Positions 25,798 to 34,522 of a DNA stretch of 64,000 bases are shown piece by piece; position 1 is the first letter of the stretch, and the number at the start of each line of letters is the position of its first letter. A program made the translations under genes and the position numbers. The stretch is from Photobacterium frigidiphilum (lineage in GTDB: Bacteria > Pseudomonadota > Gammaproteobacteria > Enterobacterales > Vibrionaceae). Location of the stretch: assembly GCF_003025615.1 (NCBI RefSeq), contig NZ_PYMJ01000027.1, forward strand, positions 29,373 to 93,372, written 5' to 3'. The notes under the pieces were generated by a model. The model was not told the DNA's origin. It did not search any database and saw only the letters and a list, made by a program, of their open reading frames with translations.

Positions 25798-25986
25798 ATG
25801 AAAAATGAAAAACGCCTTGTAGGCAGACCTAAATTAGATATTCCAGCAGATAAGCGAGTGGAAATCCGAGTTCAATCAAAACAACATGAAAAATGGGCTA
25901 ATGCTGCTTTAAAGAATGGGTATACGAAAGGAGGAAAGCCCAATATCTCTGCATGGTTGAAAGCCTTAGCTGATGAATATTCATAA
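25798..25986 (+). CDS. Small ribbon-helix-helix-like DNA-binding protein
   Basis: A 62-residue basic protein. It starts with GRPKLDIPADKRVEIRVQS, a beta-strand-like stretch after a GRPK tail, and continues with a helical part (WANAALKNGYTKGGKPNISAWLKAL). The layout resembles small RHH/Arc-type regulators on plasmids. The repeated boxes directly upstream fit an autorepressor. The ATG has a weak ribosome site or a leaderless start. Confidence 0.55.
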   Translation: MKNEKRLVGRPKLDIPADKRVEIRVQSKQHEKWANAALKNGYTKGGKPNISAWLKALADEYS

Positions 25987-25991
25987 TTTAT

Positions 25992-26045
25992 AAAAAAAAG
26001 CTTTACGCAACTTTTACTAAAAATAAGCAGCATAAAGCCTTTTAT
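25992..26045. terminator. Bidirectional terminator-like hairpin
   Basis: GCTTTACGC near 26000 pairs with GCATAAAGC near 26030 (one wobble) and is flanked by a long A-run and TTTTAT. It separates the converging small gene at 25798 and the last gene of the pilus operon. Confidence 0.55.
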
Positions 26046-26054
26046 AAAAATAAC

Positions 26055-26501
26055 TTATTTAGTATTCCAGCAAGTTGCCGAACCCCAGTTATCAGACCCG
26101 CCTGAATCATGCTTAGCTTTTAGATACCAATAACCACCACTTTGATAAACATTTACCTCAATACCTTTCAACCCCCGACGATAATATCCCCCTGCTTTTC
26201 CAACAGTACAAATATAACCATTTGTAGGTTTTAACCTTGTAGTACCATTTCGAGCACTATACGTTGAGGTTGTTACTTTTAATATTGGAGAGCTTTCAGT
26301 AACAACTCTAACATTGTTATTCCACATTTGAATAATTTCTGCATTGGTAGTGTTAGGCTGGCTATCTCTGTATGCTTTGTCATCTTTTAAAGCGCATTTC
26401 AGTGTCATTTTCTGTCCCTGAGGGCAGTGTGATACTGCCGCTATAGACTGGCTAGACATCAAAAATAAGCTAAGGGGAATAACGATTACTCTTAATTTCA
26501 T
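26055..26501 (-). CDS. Small secreted protein at the end of the pilus operon
   Basis: A 148-residue protein starting at MKLRVIVIPL behind AAAAGGAATGTTAT. Signal peptide ends near SQSIAA. The mature part has four cysteines (HCPQGQ, LKCALKD, YICTVGK, TCWNTK) and a beta-rich, Gly/Tyr-rich centre (GKAGGYYRRGLKG). It starts 14 bp after the PilV-like gene and could be a pilus-associated or host-contact protein. No family recognised. Confidence 0.65.
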   Translation of the reverse strand: MKLRVIVIPLSLFLMSSQSIAAVSHCPQGQKMTLKCALKDDKAYRDSQPNTTNAEIIQMWNNNVRVVTESSPILKVTTSTYSARNGTTRLKPTNGYICTVGKAGGYYRRGLKGIEVNVYQSGGYWYLKAKHDSGGSDNWGSATCWNTK

Positions 26502-26515
26502 ATAACATTCCTTTT

Positions 26516-27472
26516 CTATCGACAAAATGTGAAATAATTTACTACTCCGCTATGAATGGTGTATTTTCGCTTATCACTTTTTTTTGTAGCTACGTAATCA
26601 AGACCAATTTGCCAACGCGTTGTATCTTGATTAAGTACATAGGTTTTAGCTGGACCAAAATCATTAAAGTCATTAGAAATCGTATTTGGAATGTTACCGG
26701 CAAAAGAAAATGACTGAGTAGGGCGGAGGCTTAGTGGGCAACTTGGCATATTCACCCATTCACCATGTTTAGCTACTCCTTGGCTACGAATAAGGCCCGC
26801 GGCAACACTGGTTTGAGAACCATCAGCATTGACCATCGTGATATCTTTTACATTAACGAAACCGTTTTTACCTCCAACATCCCAATCGCCCGTTAATTCT
26901 GTCGACCCATCTCTTTGTAAAAATTCTTTATAGACCGTCGCCATTTGCGTACGACCTACCCGCAATTCAGCGTCACCATTAAGCAGTAATTTTACGTTGG
27001 GTATTTTTTGAATCGGTGACAACCATAAGCGGTATGACTTTGTGTCCACACCCAGCTCAGAGAGCGGGATGGTAATCACGAAAAAACTGGTGTCGGCACT
27101 AGGGACTGTTTTGTGATACTCCAACTTATTCGTTGACCACGGCGCATAATCAGGACGAGAACACAGCCCTGAGCTTTGTTCACTATCAGTACATTCCAAC
27201 CAAAAACTGCCTCGATAATCCGTCATTAACCCCTCCCATGAGGCAGGCCAACTCGACATTAGCCACGGATCGTCACCTTCCTTTGTGACTTTATAGTATT
27301 GATAGTTCTGTAACTGCTCAGCGACTTGCACCAAATGATCAGCGTATCGCTCTGCCTGTTTTTGGCGAATTGAATCCGTATATATCCCAACGCCATACGC
27401 GACTAAACCTGCTAGAACAGCCAGTGTTAATAGCAAACCGTATAACATGAAACCTTTTTGGGGTTCTCTCAT
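26516..27472 (-). CDS. pilV: PilV-like minor pilin/adhesin of the thin pilus
   Basis: A 318-residue protein with a prepilin start: QKG then FMLYGLLLTLAVLAGLVAYG. Gly/Phe marks the cleavage site. Residue 5 is Gly, not Glu. The large C-terminal part carries several cysteines and fits the tip adhesin PilV of R64-type pili. No inverted repeats or shufflon recombinase were seen, so the adhesin looks fixed. Confidence 0.75.
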   Translation of the reverse strand: MREPQKGFMLYGLLLTLAVLAGLVAYGVGIYTDSIRQKQAERYADHLVQVAEQLQNYQYYKVTKEGDDPWLMSSWPASWEGLMTDYRGSFWLECTDSEQSSGLCSRPDYAPWSTNKLEYHKTVPSADTSFFVITIPLSELGVDTKSYRLWLSPIQKIPNVKLLLNGDAELRVGRTQMATVYKEFLQRDGSTELTGDWDVGGKNGFVNVKDITMVNADGSQTSVAAGLIRSQGVAKHGEWVNMPSCPLSLRPTQSFSFAGNIPNTISNDFNDFGPAKTYVLNQDTTRWQIGLDYVATKKSDKRKYTIHSGVVNYFTFCR

Positions 27473-27512
27473 AATATGTCTCCAATAATATCTTTTTCAA
27501 CCAACACGTTAC

Positions 27513-28040
27513 TTACTCCATGCACCCTGTTTGAGGGTTGTAATAAAGGTGTTCCCACGTCTTTTGAATTACCCTGACAGGGCGCTTTATCGTCAGTTGT
27601 TTTCCGGTCACATCTAATTCAAAGACCTCGCCATCGCCTTTCATATCAGCCAATAACGAAGAGGCTTGCGTGGCATTAGGCAGGGTGAGCGTCACTGCGA
27701 GATAGCGCATTACCTTCGGCGCACCTGTCGATGTGGCATACTCAATATCAATTGGCCACTGACTCTTTTCCACCTTCTCTTTAATGACATACCCTTTATT
27801 TATTAAGGCCGATAACGTCTTATCATTCGGGGCAACACGGCATTGAGAACGAGTCCAATGGTCTGTCATGGCATATTCCATCCCCTTGAGCACTTCCTGT
27901 ATCACCGACTCAGCCGCCATGTTTCGGGTGCTGGTTCGGTAATAGTCCAGAAAAGACGGCAGCAACGTGGCAAACATGACGCTTGCCACCCCAAATGCCA
28001 GCAAGAACTCCCAAAGAGACGCCCCCTGCTGACGATTCAT
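27513..28040 (-). CDS. Type IV prepilin-like minor pilin
   Basis: A 175-residue protein started at MNRQQGASLWEFLLAFG, where the ATG overlaps the stop of the pilS gene. The prepilin site is QQG followed by ASLWEF, with the usual Glu at position 5. A hydrophobic helix and a globular part with two cysteines (SQCRVAPN, TGCME) follow. R64 has no separate gene of this size here, so it may be an extra minor pilin. Confidence 0.72.
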   Translation of the reverse strand: MNRQQGASLWEFLLAFGVASVMFATLLPSFLDYYRTSTRNMAAESVIQEVLKGMEYAMTDHWTRSQCRVAPNDKTLSALINKGYVIKEKVEKSQWPIDIEYATSTGAPKVMRYLAVTLTLPNATQASSLLADMKGDGEVFELDVTGKQLTIKRPVRVIQKTWEHLYYNPQTGCME

Positions 28041-28552
28041 TACATCGTGACCGTAATCGTGGAGCCTGCAGCGGTAATCGTTGAGCACCCCGTCGCCGCT
28101 TGGCAACGATCGACACTACTTCCTGCTAACTTATCGCTGACAGAATCAATAAAATTAGGATCGATACCGGTGTAACCCACATCCACCTGTGACACATTAC
28201 TGCCCACAGTAATGGTGTAATCTCCGCCGTACGGATTCATATTCTTACCATCGCGGCCTGGGCCGCAAATGTTCTCACTTAAATCATTGCGGGTAACCTT
28301 GCACAGCTCCGGCATTGATACCCCTGTAAAATTTCGCTGACCCGCCCACGTTCCAGCAGCAACACGAATTTCTCCGCCAGCCTGAGTTATCGCGACTTGT
28401 TTTCGCCAGTTATTCGCACGTTGGAAAATCCCCAACAACACAACTAAGGTTATTGCCGCCAAACTTATCCATAACAAATAATCATAGATACTGGCCCCGC
28501 GCTGACGGAAGCCGTTGGCAGAAGGTGGTCGTTTCATACTTTGTTTTTTCAT
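28040..28552 (-). CDS. pilS: Major type IVb pilin PilS
   Basis: A 170-residue prepilin: leader ending RQRG, then ASIYDYLLWISLAAITLVVL. Position 5 of the mature protein is Asp rather than Glu, a conservative but unusual change. The C-terminal domain has four cysteines (LCKV, NICGPG, DRCQAATGCS). Length and position between pilR and pilV match PilS of R64/PAPI-1. No prepilin peptidase (PilU) gene is in the operon. Confidence 0.82.
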   Translation of the reverse strand: MKKQSMKRPPSANGFRQRGASIYDYLLWISLAAITLVVLLGIFQRANNWRKQVAITQAGGEIRVAAGTWAGQRNFTGVSMPELCKVTRNDLSENICGPGRDGKNMNPYGGDYTITVGSNVSQVDVGYTGIDPNFIDSVSDKLAGSSVDRCQAATGCSTITAAGSTITVTM

Positions 28553-28561
28553 TATTAACTC

Positions 28562-29575
28562 CTAGCGAAGATTATTTATCATTTCAAATAGCTGAATCAT
28601 TGATGTTCCGATCAAAACTACGAGCAGTAACACAGCGACGATCAACATTATTTTGGGTAAAAAAGCAGACATAATATCGAGTTGCTTTTGGACGGTTTTT
28701 TCATGGTTATTGGCACTCTTTAGTAATAGCTTGGCGTAATCACCGGTATCACCCAGCACTTCCAAGTTGGCACGCTCAAACGTAAGCAGCAGTCCAGTAT
28801 CCAAAATTTTTCCGAGGTTTTTTTCTCCTTCCTCCTCAATCCGAATACGCATAGTCTTAATATGCGCATTCAGATACAGCGACGAACTGGCCTGACTGAT
28901 TGCAGCAAGAGCATCATCCAGCTTCATTCCGCACTGAGACAAGTTGCCCAGAGAGCTCAGAAATGCCGCCACCGTCGCCAATCGGTATGACTGATAAAGG
29001 GGCCAATGACGGGTGATATGGCGACTCGGTCCATACCACCGGGTAAAACTGACTGATACCCCCAAGAGCACACCAAAAATAGTCAACACAATCCAAGGTC
29101 CCCACACCACCACCCAATCATGGAAATCTTGCCCTACTCCTACAACACTCTGTTGGGACAGCCCAGAAACCGCCTTTAGAATTTCACCTGAAACAAATAC
29201 CCCTAAAAGACTGATAAGCAGTGTGACGATAAAAGGTATAACCATTATTCCCGCCAGTCGTTTAATGACATTTTGCCCCCCTTCAAGTTGACGAAGCGCC
29301 CCTTCCAGACCCGTTTTACGGTGACCGGCTTTTTCTGCAATTTCGATGCTATTTACCACTAACTCCGGTAACCAGCCTTTCAGTGCTGATGTCACAGAGC
29401 CCCCATTAAGAGCCAGAAGGCCAGCCTCACCAATCTCTTTGCTTTGACTGTCTCCATGCTCAACCAACTGAGTACAAAACTGCTGGGTGCTCATGCCATA
29501 TTCATCACACGTCAACCATTGTTCAATTAGGGCAACTTGCTGTTTTTTACTAAACAGTTTCTGGTTAATATTCAT
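28562..29575 (-). CDS. pilR: PilR inner-membrane platform protein (GspF family)
   Basis: A 337-residue protein with the GspF-type duplicated helical domain and three membrane segments (MVIPFIVTLLISLLGVF, VVWGPWIVLTIFGVLLGV, ILIVAVLLLVVLIGT-like end). Motif SLGNLSQCGMKLDDAL corresponds to the family motif. It should bind the PilQ ATPase encoded just upstream. The ATG overlaps the pilQ stop by 4 nt. Confidence 0.88.
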   Translation of the reverse strand: MNINQKLFSKKQQVALIEQWLTCDEYGMSTQQFCTQLVEHGDSQSKEIGEAGLLALNGGSVTSALKGWLPELVVNSIEIAEKAGHRKTGLEGALRQLEGGQNVIKRLAGIMVIPFIVTLLISLLGVFVSGEILKAVSGLSQQSVVGVGQDFHDWVVVWGPWIVLTIFGVLLGVSVSFTRWYGPSRHITRHWPLYQSYRLATVAAFLSSLGNLSQCGMKLDDALAAISQASSSLYLNAHIKTMRIRIEEEGEKNLGKILDTGLLLTFERANLEVLGDTGDYAKLLLKSANNHEKTVQKQLDIMSAFLPKIMLIVAVLLLVVLIGTSMIQLFEMINNLR

Positions 29576-31239
29576 GACAATGCATCCGCCATCCGACGGT
29601 AAATAGCATCAGCATGACGGGGCATTAACCCATCGATCTGTTCTGACACAGAAAGAATGTCAACCTGCCCCCGTCGAATACGATGAAGCGTATGCTGACG
29701 AATATCTGGCCAACCGTTTTGATTCAGATAATTTTTCCAACCCAAGTAATCCTGACGACGAATAAATTCACGGTCGCCATCTTCCAGAACGATCATTTCC
29801 ATGACCAACACACGCCCTTTCTCTCCCTTATCCTGGCAATGAACACACCCCTTCGGATGCTTAACACGCACGGTGTCCAGATGATCTGGCACAAGTGTTC
29901 TCAACTTATTTTGTTTGTCTTCAAAGACATCCGCCAGACCAGCCTCATCGTAAATATCTTTTGCCTGGTCGAGCGATAACGCACATTCACACAAGCGGCG
30001 TACCAATTTTTGATGTGTAAAGAGCAACATCAACCCTGGCGCCGACACGACCGCTGCTGGAATATTCAGCTGCTCAATCATGGTCGATGGAACCCCCAAC
30101 GCACTGTTGGTATGCAGTGTTGTTATTGCTAGCCCACCAGTCTCGGCCTTTCGGCAAAATTCTTTGGCGGCCGCATAATCACGAATTTCACCAAATGGGG
30201 CGACATCGATATCGTGACGTAACTGTTCTTTGGCATAAAACGCATAATCGCGGTATTTCCCACTGCCTGACTTAGTTTCCTTAGCGGGCTCCACTGACGT
30301 TTTACATACCCCTTCTTGCTCAAATTCAACCGGATCTTCCAATGCGTGTACGCTACGTGCCACGCGATCAACATTTTCAAGCAACGCATAAATCATGCTG
30401 CTCTTACCGCTCCCCATCGGGCCGGTAATAAAAATCCCCCCGCCTCGCCGACTCACCGCATAAACCAACTGCTCGATGTACGGCGCGGGTAAATCCATCG
30501 CCGCCAACGTCAAGGGGGCACCAAGTGGTGTCAGGCAGCGCAAAGTGAGCTTAATCCCCCTATCAAGCGGCATTAATGCCACCCGCCACTCAATTATTTT
30601 TGAGAGAATAGTCGAGGCAGAAGGGACCTTCTGGTCGTCAGGTTCACCATCCGTTTCCGACGTTGATAATTCTGACGTCATCAGCTCAATCGCAAACGAA
30701 TCATCATTCGGATCACGTTCAGAAAAATCACTTCGGCCGCGTTTATTAAAAATGTACGCGGCCAAACGTATCCCCACATCACGTTGTTGGCGCAGCGCAC
30801 TTTCACCACTGGCAAACGTCAGCAATATTTCCCGCACACCATCAACACGCAGAAGAAACCGGGTTTCACTGCGATGAATTTCAATATGAATATCGGAGGC
30901 ACGCGCATTCACACCGGCTTGACACAAGGATGTCAGGAACTGCTCCATCTTCGATTTTTCTGTCTCGTTATCGGTTAGGGATAACGCCTGAGCCATGATT
31001 TCCATCATGGTTTCAACGCGATCTTCAGCAACACGGCTCAGTATCGGTACCTCTCCCCAAAAACGCGCATTACACAAGGATTGATTCGTCTGGACATAAT
31101 CACGAATGGCATCCAACTTAGGGGCATCCACTGAGCATGTCAGAATTTCCCCCTTGCTCGTCACAAACGTACGACCATCGTCCAGACATAGACGCACTAA
31201 GGCCTTATCACTTAAAAGAACATCATCTGAGACTTGCAT
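29572..31239 (-). CDS. pilQ: PilQ pilus assembly ATPase (GspE family)
   Basis: A 555-residue AAA+ secretion ATPase. Walker A is TGPMGSGKSSMIYAL (about residue 277), the Asp box lies near HALEDPVEFEQEG, and a Walker B-like GEIRD segment is present (APFGEIRDYAAAKEF). A tetracysteine-type motif, C-x2-C, appears in HPKGCVHCQDKGEKGR. It drives pilus assembly, and no separate retraction ATPase is present, as usual in the R64 type. Confidence 0.93.
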   Translation of the reverse strand: MQVSDDVLLSDKALVRLCLDDGRTFVTSKGEILTCSVDAPKLDAIRDYVQTNQSLCNARFWGEVPILSRVAEDRVETMMEIMAQALSLTDNETEKSKMEQFLTSLCQAGVNARASDIHIEIHRSETRFLLRVDGVREILLTFASGESALRQQRDVGIRLAAYIFNKRGRSDFSERDPNDDSFAIELMTSELSTSETDGEPDDQKVPSASTILSKIIEWRVALMPLDRGIKLTLRCLTPLGAPLTLAAMDLPAPYIEQLVYAVSRRGGGIFITGPMGSGKSSMIYALLENVDRVARSVHALEDPVEFEQEGVCKTSVEPAKETKSGSGKYRDYAFYAKEQLRHDIDVAPFGEIRDYAAAKEFCRKAETGGLAITTLHTNSALGVPSTMIEQLNIPAAVVSAPGLMLLFTHQKLVRRLCECALSLDQAKDIYDEAGLADVFEDKQNKLRTLVPDHLDTVRVKHPKGCVHCQDKGEKGRVLVMEMIVLEDGDREFIRRQDYLGWKNYLNQNGWPDIRQHTLHRIRRGQVDILSVSEQIDGLMPRHADAIYRRMADALS

Positions 31240-31240
31240 A

Positions 31241-31912
31241 TCAACCCTCCTGTTGAGCGATAACGGCTTTATTCATTGAGTGAAAACGACGAGGAAAAAA
31301 CTGACGTTGATCCCCTTCTCGAACGAACACACCTTGAGAAGACACGCTTTCAATCACTAACGATGCCAATCTCATCTTCGGGTGCACTTTAATGGGGTCA
31401 TTGTTTCCCAGAGATATCCAGGCCGTGGTTTTACCATCAATGCTGATCAACGAACGAAGCTGAACCTGTGACAATAACCCCTGTATTTCTTCTTTTTTTT
31501 CACTACGGTGAGGTTGTATTGTTGTTGTCACAGCTTGAATTTGAGGCAGACTCCGCCCTAAACCTAATGCTTGACTAACATCCTCCGTCCCTGAAATGGT
31601 TTGATTGGACTGGCGAGTTTTTGCATCTTGACTCGCCACCTCGGCCTTTAAAGTTGCAACCGATAAATCCCGCGTTTTACTGACAATAATTTCCGCATCA
31701 GCATCCAAGGACACAAACACAGGGGCTACCTTTCGTGGCATAAGAGGGGCGACAACCTGACGATGTTCTACGAATGCATTAACATAATTCTCCGCTTTAT
31801 CCATTGCTGGAGGGGGCGATGACGGCCATAGTGTCACCCCGACTCCTACAATTGCCGCCAGTACCACTACAAGGGTTATCCCCTTTTTTTTATTACTGAT
31901 CGCTTCACTCAT
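31241..31912 (-). CDS. pilP: PilP-like pilus assembly protein
   Basis: A 223-residue protein with one N-terminal membrane helix (ITLVVVLAAIVGVGVTLW), a flexible middle and a C-terminal beta domain (KMRLASLVIESVSSQGVFVREG). PilP of R64-type operons has this layout and helps align the secretin with the inner complex. It overlaps pilO by 8 nt. Confidence 0.8.
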   Translation of the reverse strand: MSEAISNKKKGITLVVVLAAIVGVGVTLWPSSPPPAMDKAENYVNAFVEHRQVVAPLMPRKVAPVFVSLDADAEIIVSKTRDLSVATLKAEVASQDAKTRQSNQTISGTEDVSQALGLGRSLPQIQAVTTTIQPHRSEKKEEIQGLLSQVQLRSLISIDGKTTAWISLGNNDPIKVHPKMRLASLVIESVSSQGVFVREGDQRQFFPRRFHSMNKAVIAQQEG

Positions 31913-33056
31913 CAGGCTCTCCTTGAATGGTTAGGGTTATTTGTGTTACATACTTGCCCGTTGAAATCGGTTTCATGGTGAGACTGACCACATTCACAGG
32001 CAGCACTCGAAAAACCGGTAATAACAACGTTAATCGAGACAACATTGCGTCTTGATTCATGGTCCAGGCGTGAGAGACTGTCGGTCCCTGATTTTTTATC
32101 TGAACTTCGGCAATATCCCACCCCATCGCTATCACGGTATCGAACACATTGTTAAAGACGCTATTCATGTCTGGCATCACCTTGTCTTTCCATGCCGTCA
32201 TTGAGGCGGGAATAGGCACAGCCATCTGCCCCCCGTTTGCATCAAACGTCAGATAAGGCGCGATTGCAGGGTGTTGTTCTTGCCAGGCTCGCATCAGAGC
32301 CAAAGGTGCATTGGATTTACGCTGGATAATCATGCTCAGAGTGTTCTCTGAAAACGTAATATCAGAGTGATCCCAACCAACAGGCAAAAGAGTCGCATAG
32401 GCGCCAAGCGCTATGGCATTTTCGATCACCGACTCCGCCGTTATCGCGGTGTCCATATTGCTTCGATAGAGTGAGTAAGGATCGACAGGAACCTGTGACT
32501 CACGCGCCAAGTCGGTACTTGGCTGATTAAAAAACACACCGCAGATCAAAGCCAACAACAGCACACCAGTCATCACCATGGGCACCTTTCGGCTTTTCTC
32601 CACCGTCAGGGTGTATTTTTCAATCACGGCATCAGACAAGGATGTTTCAATAACAGACAGGTTTTCATTGCAGAGGGACGTCATATCAACATCACCGATG
32701 AGATACACACACTTAGCTCTGGCAAAATCGATATCAAAACGCTGATACAGCATGTCATCATCACCCAATGCGCACGCCATCGTCTGCCTGACAACCCCGT
32801 TTACAACAGCCATCGCAAACAGCCCATTAGGCACTGCCGCCAACAAACACCAATCCAATTCTTTAGAAGATATCGATGCCAAGCACGCTTCTGCATAGGC
32901 TATCGCAGGCACATTACTGCTATAACGGTGAAGGTATCCGTTATGCACCGTGACATGTGCAAACTTGCCAGGATTCTTTTCAGCCAGTTTCGACAATAAG
33001 ATGCGCTTACGCCCCGTCAGCTTGACGACTTCTAACCGTGGTGCAAAGAGAGTCAT
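31905..33056 (-). CDS. pilO: PilO-like pilus assembly protein
   Basis: A 383-residue protein. An actin-like (PilM-type) N-terminal half is followed by a membrane helix at about 165-180 (VPMVMTGVLLLALICGVFF) and a periplasmic PilO-like part. This fusion-like organisation is typical for PilO of the R64 thin pilus, which lacks a separate PilM-N complex. It overlaps pilN by 4 nt. Confidence 0.8.
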   Translation of the reverse strand: MTLFAPRLEVVKLTGRKRILLSKLAEKNPGKFAHVTVHNGYLHRYSSNVPAIAYAEACLASISSKELDWCLLAAVPNGLFAMAVVNGVVRQTMACALGDDDMLYQRFDIDFARAKCVYLIGDVDMTSLCNENLSVIETSLSDAVIEKYTLTVEKSRKVPMVMTGVLLLALICGVFFNQPSTDLARESQVPVDPYSLYRSNMDTAITAESVIENAIALGAYATLLPVGWDHSDITFSENTLSMIIQRKSNAPLALMRAWQEQHPAIAPYLTFDANGGQMAVPIPASMTAWKDKVMPDMNSVFNNVFDTVIAMGWDIAEVQIKNQGPTVSHAWTMNQDAMLSRLTLLLPVFRVLPVNVVSLTMKPISTGKYVTQITLTIQGEPDE

Positions 33057-34522
33057 CCTGCTCTCCTTGGTGTCAAAATAATCAACGTTTCAATGATTCT
33101 GCTCTGCTCGGTATCACCCCCTAGCGCCTCAATGCTATAGCTCGCCGTCTTGTTTTTTCGCGTCACACGCTGGCTAGTACTGCCAATGATGATACTTTGG
33201 CCATATCGCAATTTTCCGGTGAAATTAATCTCCGCTTCCTGCGTTGTCAGAAAACCCAATTCGGTATCAGCGATCACTTTGTTCTCGGTTTTCACTATTT
33301 GGGCGTATTTACCGGTGGCACGGAGCCAGACATAATCACGCTGAACAGTGGGCGTCACCATGATATTAACGCCTTCTTGCTTCTCATCCCGCTTCACGTC
33401 GGCGGTAACCACCCCTTCACTGGAATCACTGCTTATCGTATCGACAAACGGTACATTTTGTATCTGAGATATCCCCACCGGCTGTGTGTTAAGGGCAAGC
33501 TGAGTCACTGGCACACTCGCAGACACGGTCCCCTGAGTATCGAGCCAACGAACAAGAGCCTGGGTTCCACTCCATTTTCCACTGCCAGTAAAGGCCAGAC
33601 CATACCCAGACTCTGGGGATAATAAGTTCGTGCCTGGGATATAAAATTTCAGCCCTAAATCGCCACCAAGATCTTTTGCAATATTCCAGTCAATCCCGCG
33701 CTCTTTACCCGCATCGGATATATATGACAGAATTTGCACCTCAATCCTGACTTGTTTCTGGAGGGTCTTTTCAAAGTACGTCATGTATTGATCAACCATG
33801 ACCATCCGCGTCGGCGTGGTCACCACTGAAAGGGTGGCCATGGACGGAATAGACTTCACAGAGCCTTCTAAATCATCGGATTTTTCACCGTCTTTACGCA
33901 GTAAATCAGTGACACCATCAGCCAATTCTTGGAATACATCGACCTTTGAATATTCAACGTTCAAATACTGCCCCTCAATGCGAGGATTGCTATCAGTACC
34001 GGACTGCTTCCCTTGTGAACCTTGCTGTCCGGAATACACACCTGGGGGTAACAAGACTGGGAATGTTTTCTGGATATATTTCACTACTTCCAGTGAGTCG
34101 GCTTTGGCCACAAAACCATAACCGGTAAGGCGAGTGAGCTGATTCAATACTTCTTTGCGCGTCCCTTTGGCACTGAATGATATTTCTTTTGAAGGTTCAA
34201 CCCCCGTCCCATACCACATCTCCACCCCAGGCACATTCGTCATGAACTCATTCATAACTTGAGATAACGGCCTTTTATCCACAGAGAGCGACGTCGATTG
34301 CTTCATCCAATCTAACGTGTCAGAAACAATCGGTGTTGTATCAATAGGGGGGCGAAAAACACGCTCTACTTTCTCAAAATCAGGGCGAGCACTATGCTGT
34401 TTAATATCGGCATACACCCCATCTGCCATTTTTGTCACATCAGTCTCATTGCCTGATATACACCCAGACAACAAGAGCAGCCCTAGACTCAACGCACCCC
34501 ATCGGAGCCACAATCCTTTCAT
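33053..34522 (-). CDS. pilN: PilN outer-membrane secretin
   Basis: A 489-residue lipoprotein secretin. The lipobox LLLLSGC predicts Cys21 as lipid site. N-domains occupy about 70-250, followed by the secretin core with IEVQILSYISDAGKERGIDW, and a beta-barrel end (ITGKLRYGQ-like region, SRIIETLIILTPRR). It forms the pilus pore. A Gly/Gln/Ser-rich linker (SGQQGSQGKQSG) breaks the N-domain part. Confidence 0.9.
   Translation of the reverse strand: MKGLWLRWGALSLGLLLLSGCISGNETDVTKMADGVYADIKQHSARPDFEKVERVFRPPIDTTPIVSDTLDWMKQSTSLSVDKRPLSQVMNEFMTNVPGVEMWYGTGVEPSKEISFSAKGTRKEVLNQLTRLTGYGFVAKADSLEVVKYIQKTFPVLLPPGVYSGQQGSQGKQSGTDSNPRIEGQYLNVEYSKVDVFQELADGVTDLLRKDGEKSDDLEGSVKSIPSMATLSVVTTPTRMVMVDQYMTYFEKTLQKQVRIEVQILSYISDAGKERGIDWNIAKDLGGDLGLKFYIPGTNLLSPESGYGLAFTGSGKWSGTQALVRWLDTQGTVSASVPVTQLALNTQPVGISQIQNVPFVDTISSDSSEGVVTADVKRDEKQEGVNIMVTPTVQRDYVWLRATGKYAQIVKTENKVIADTELGFLTTQEAEINFTGKLRYGQSIIIGSTSQRVTRKNKTASYSIEALGGDTEQSRIIETLIILTPRRAG

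Noticed and set aside
26516..27472. Shufflon at the pilV 3' end
   Set aside because: No inverted short repeats or alternative C-terminal cassettes, and no Rci-type recombinase nearby.
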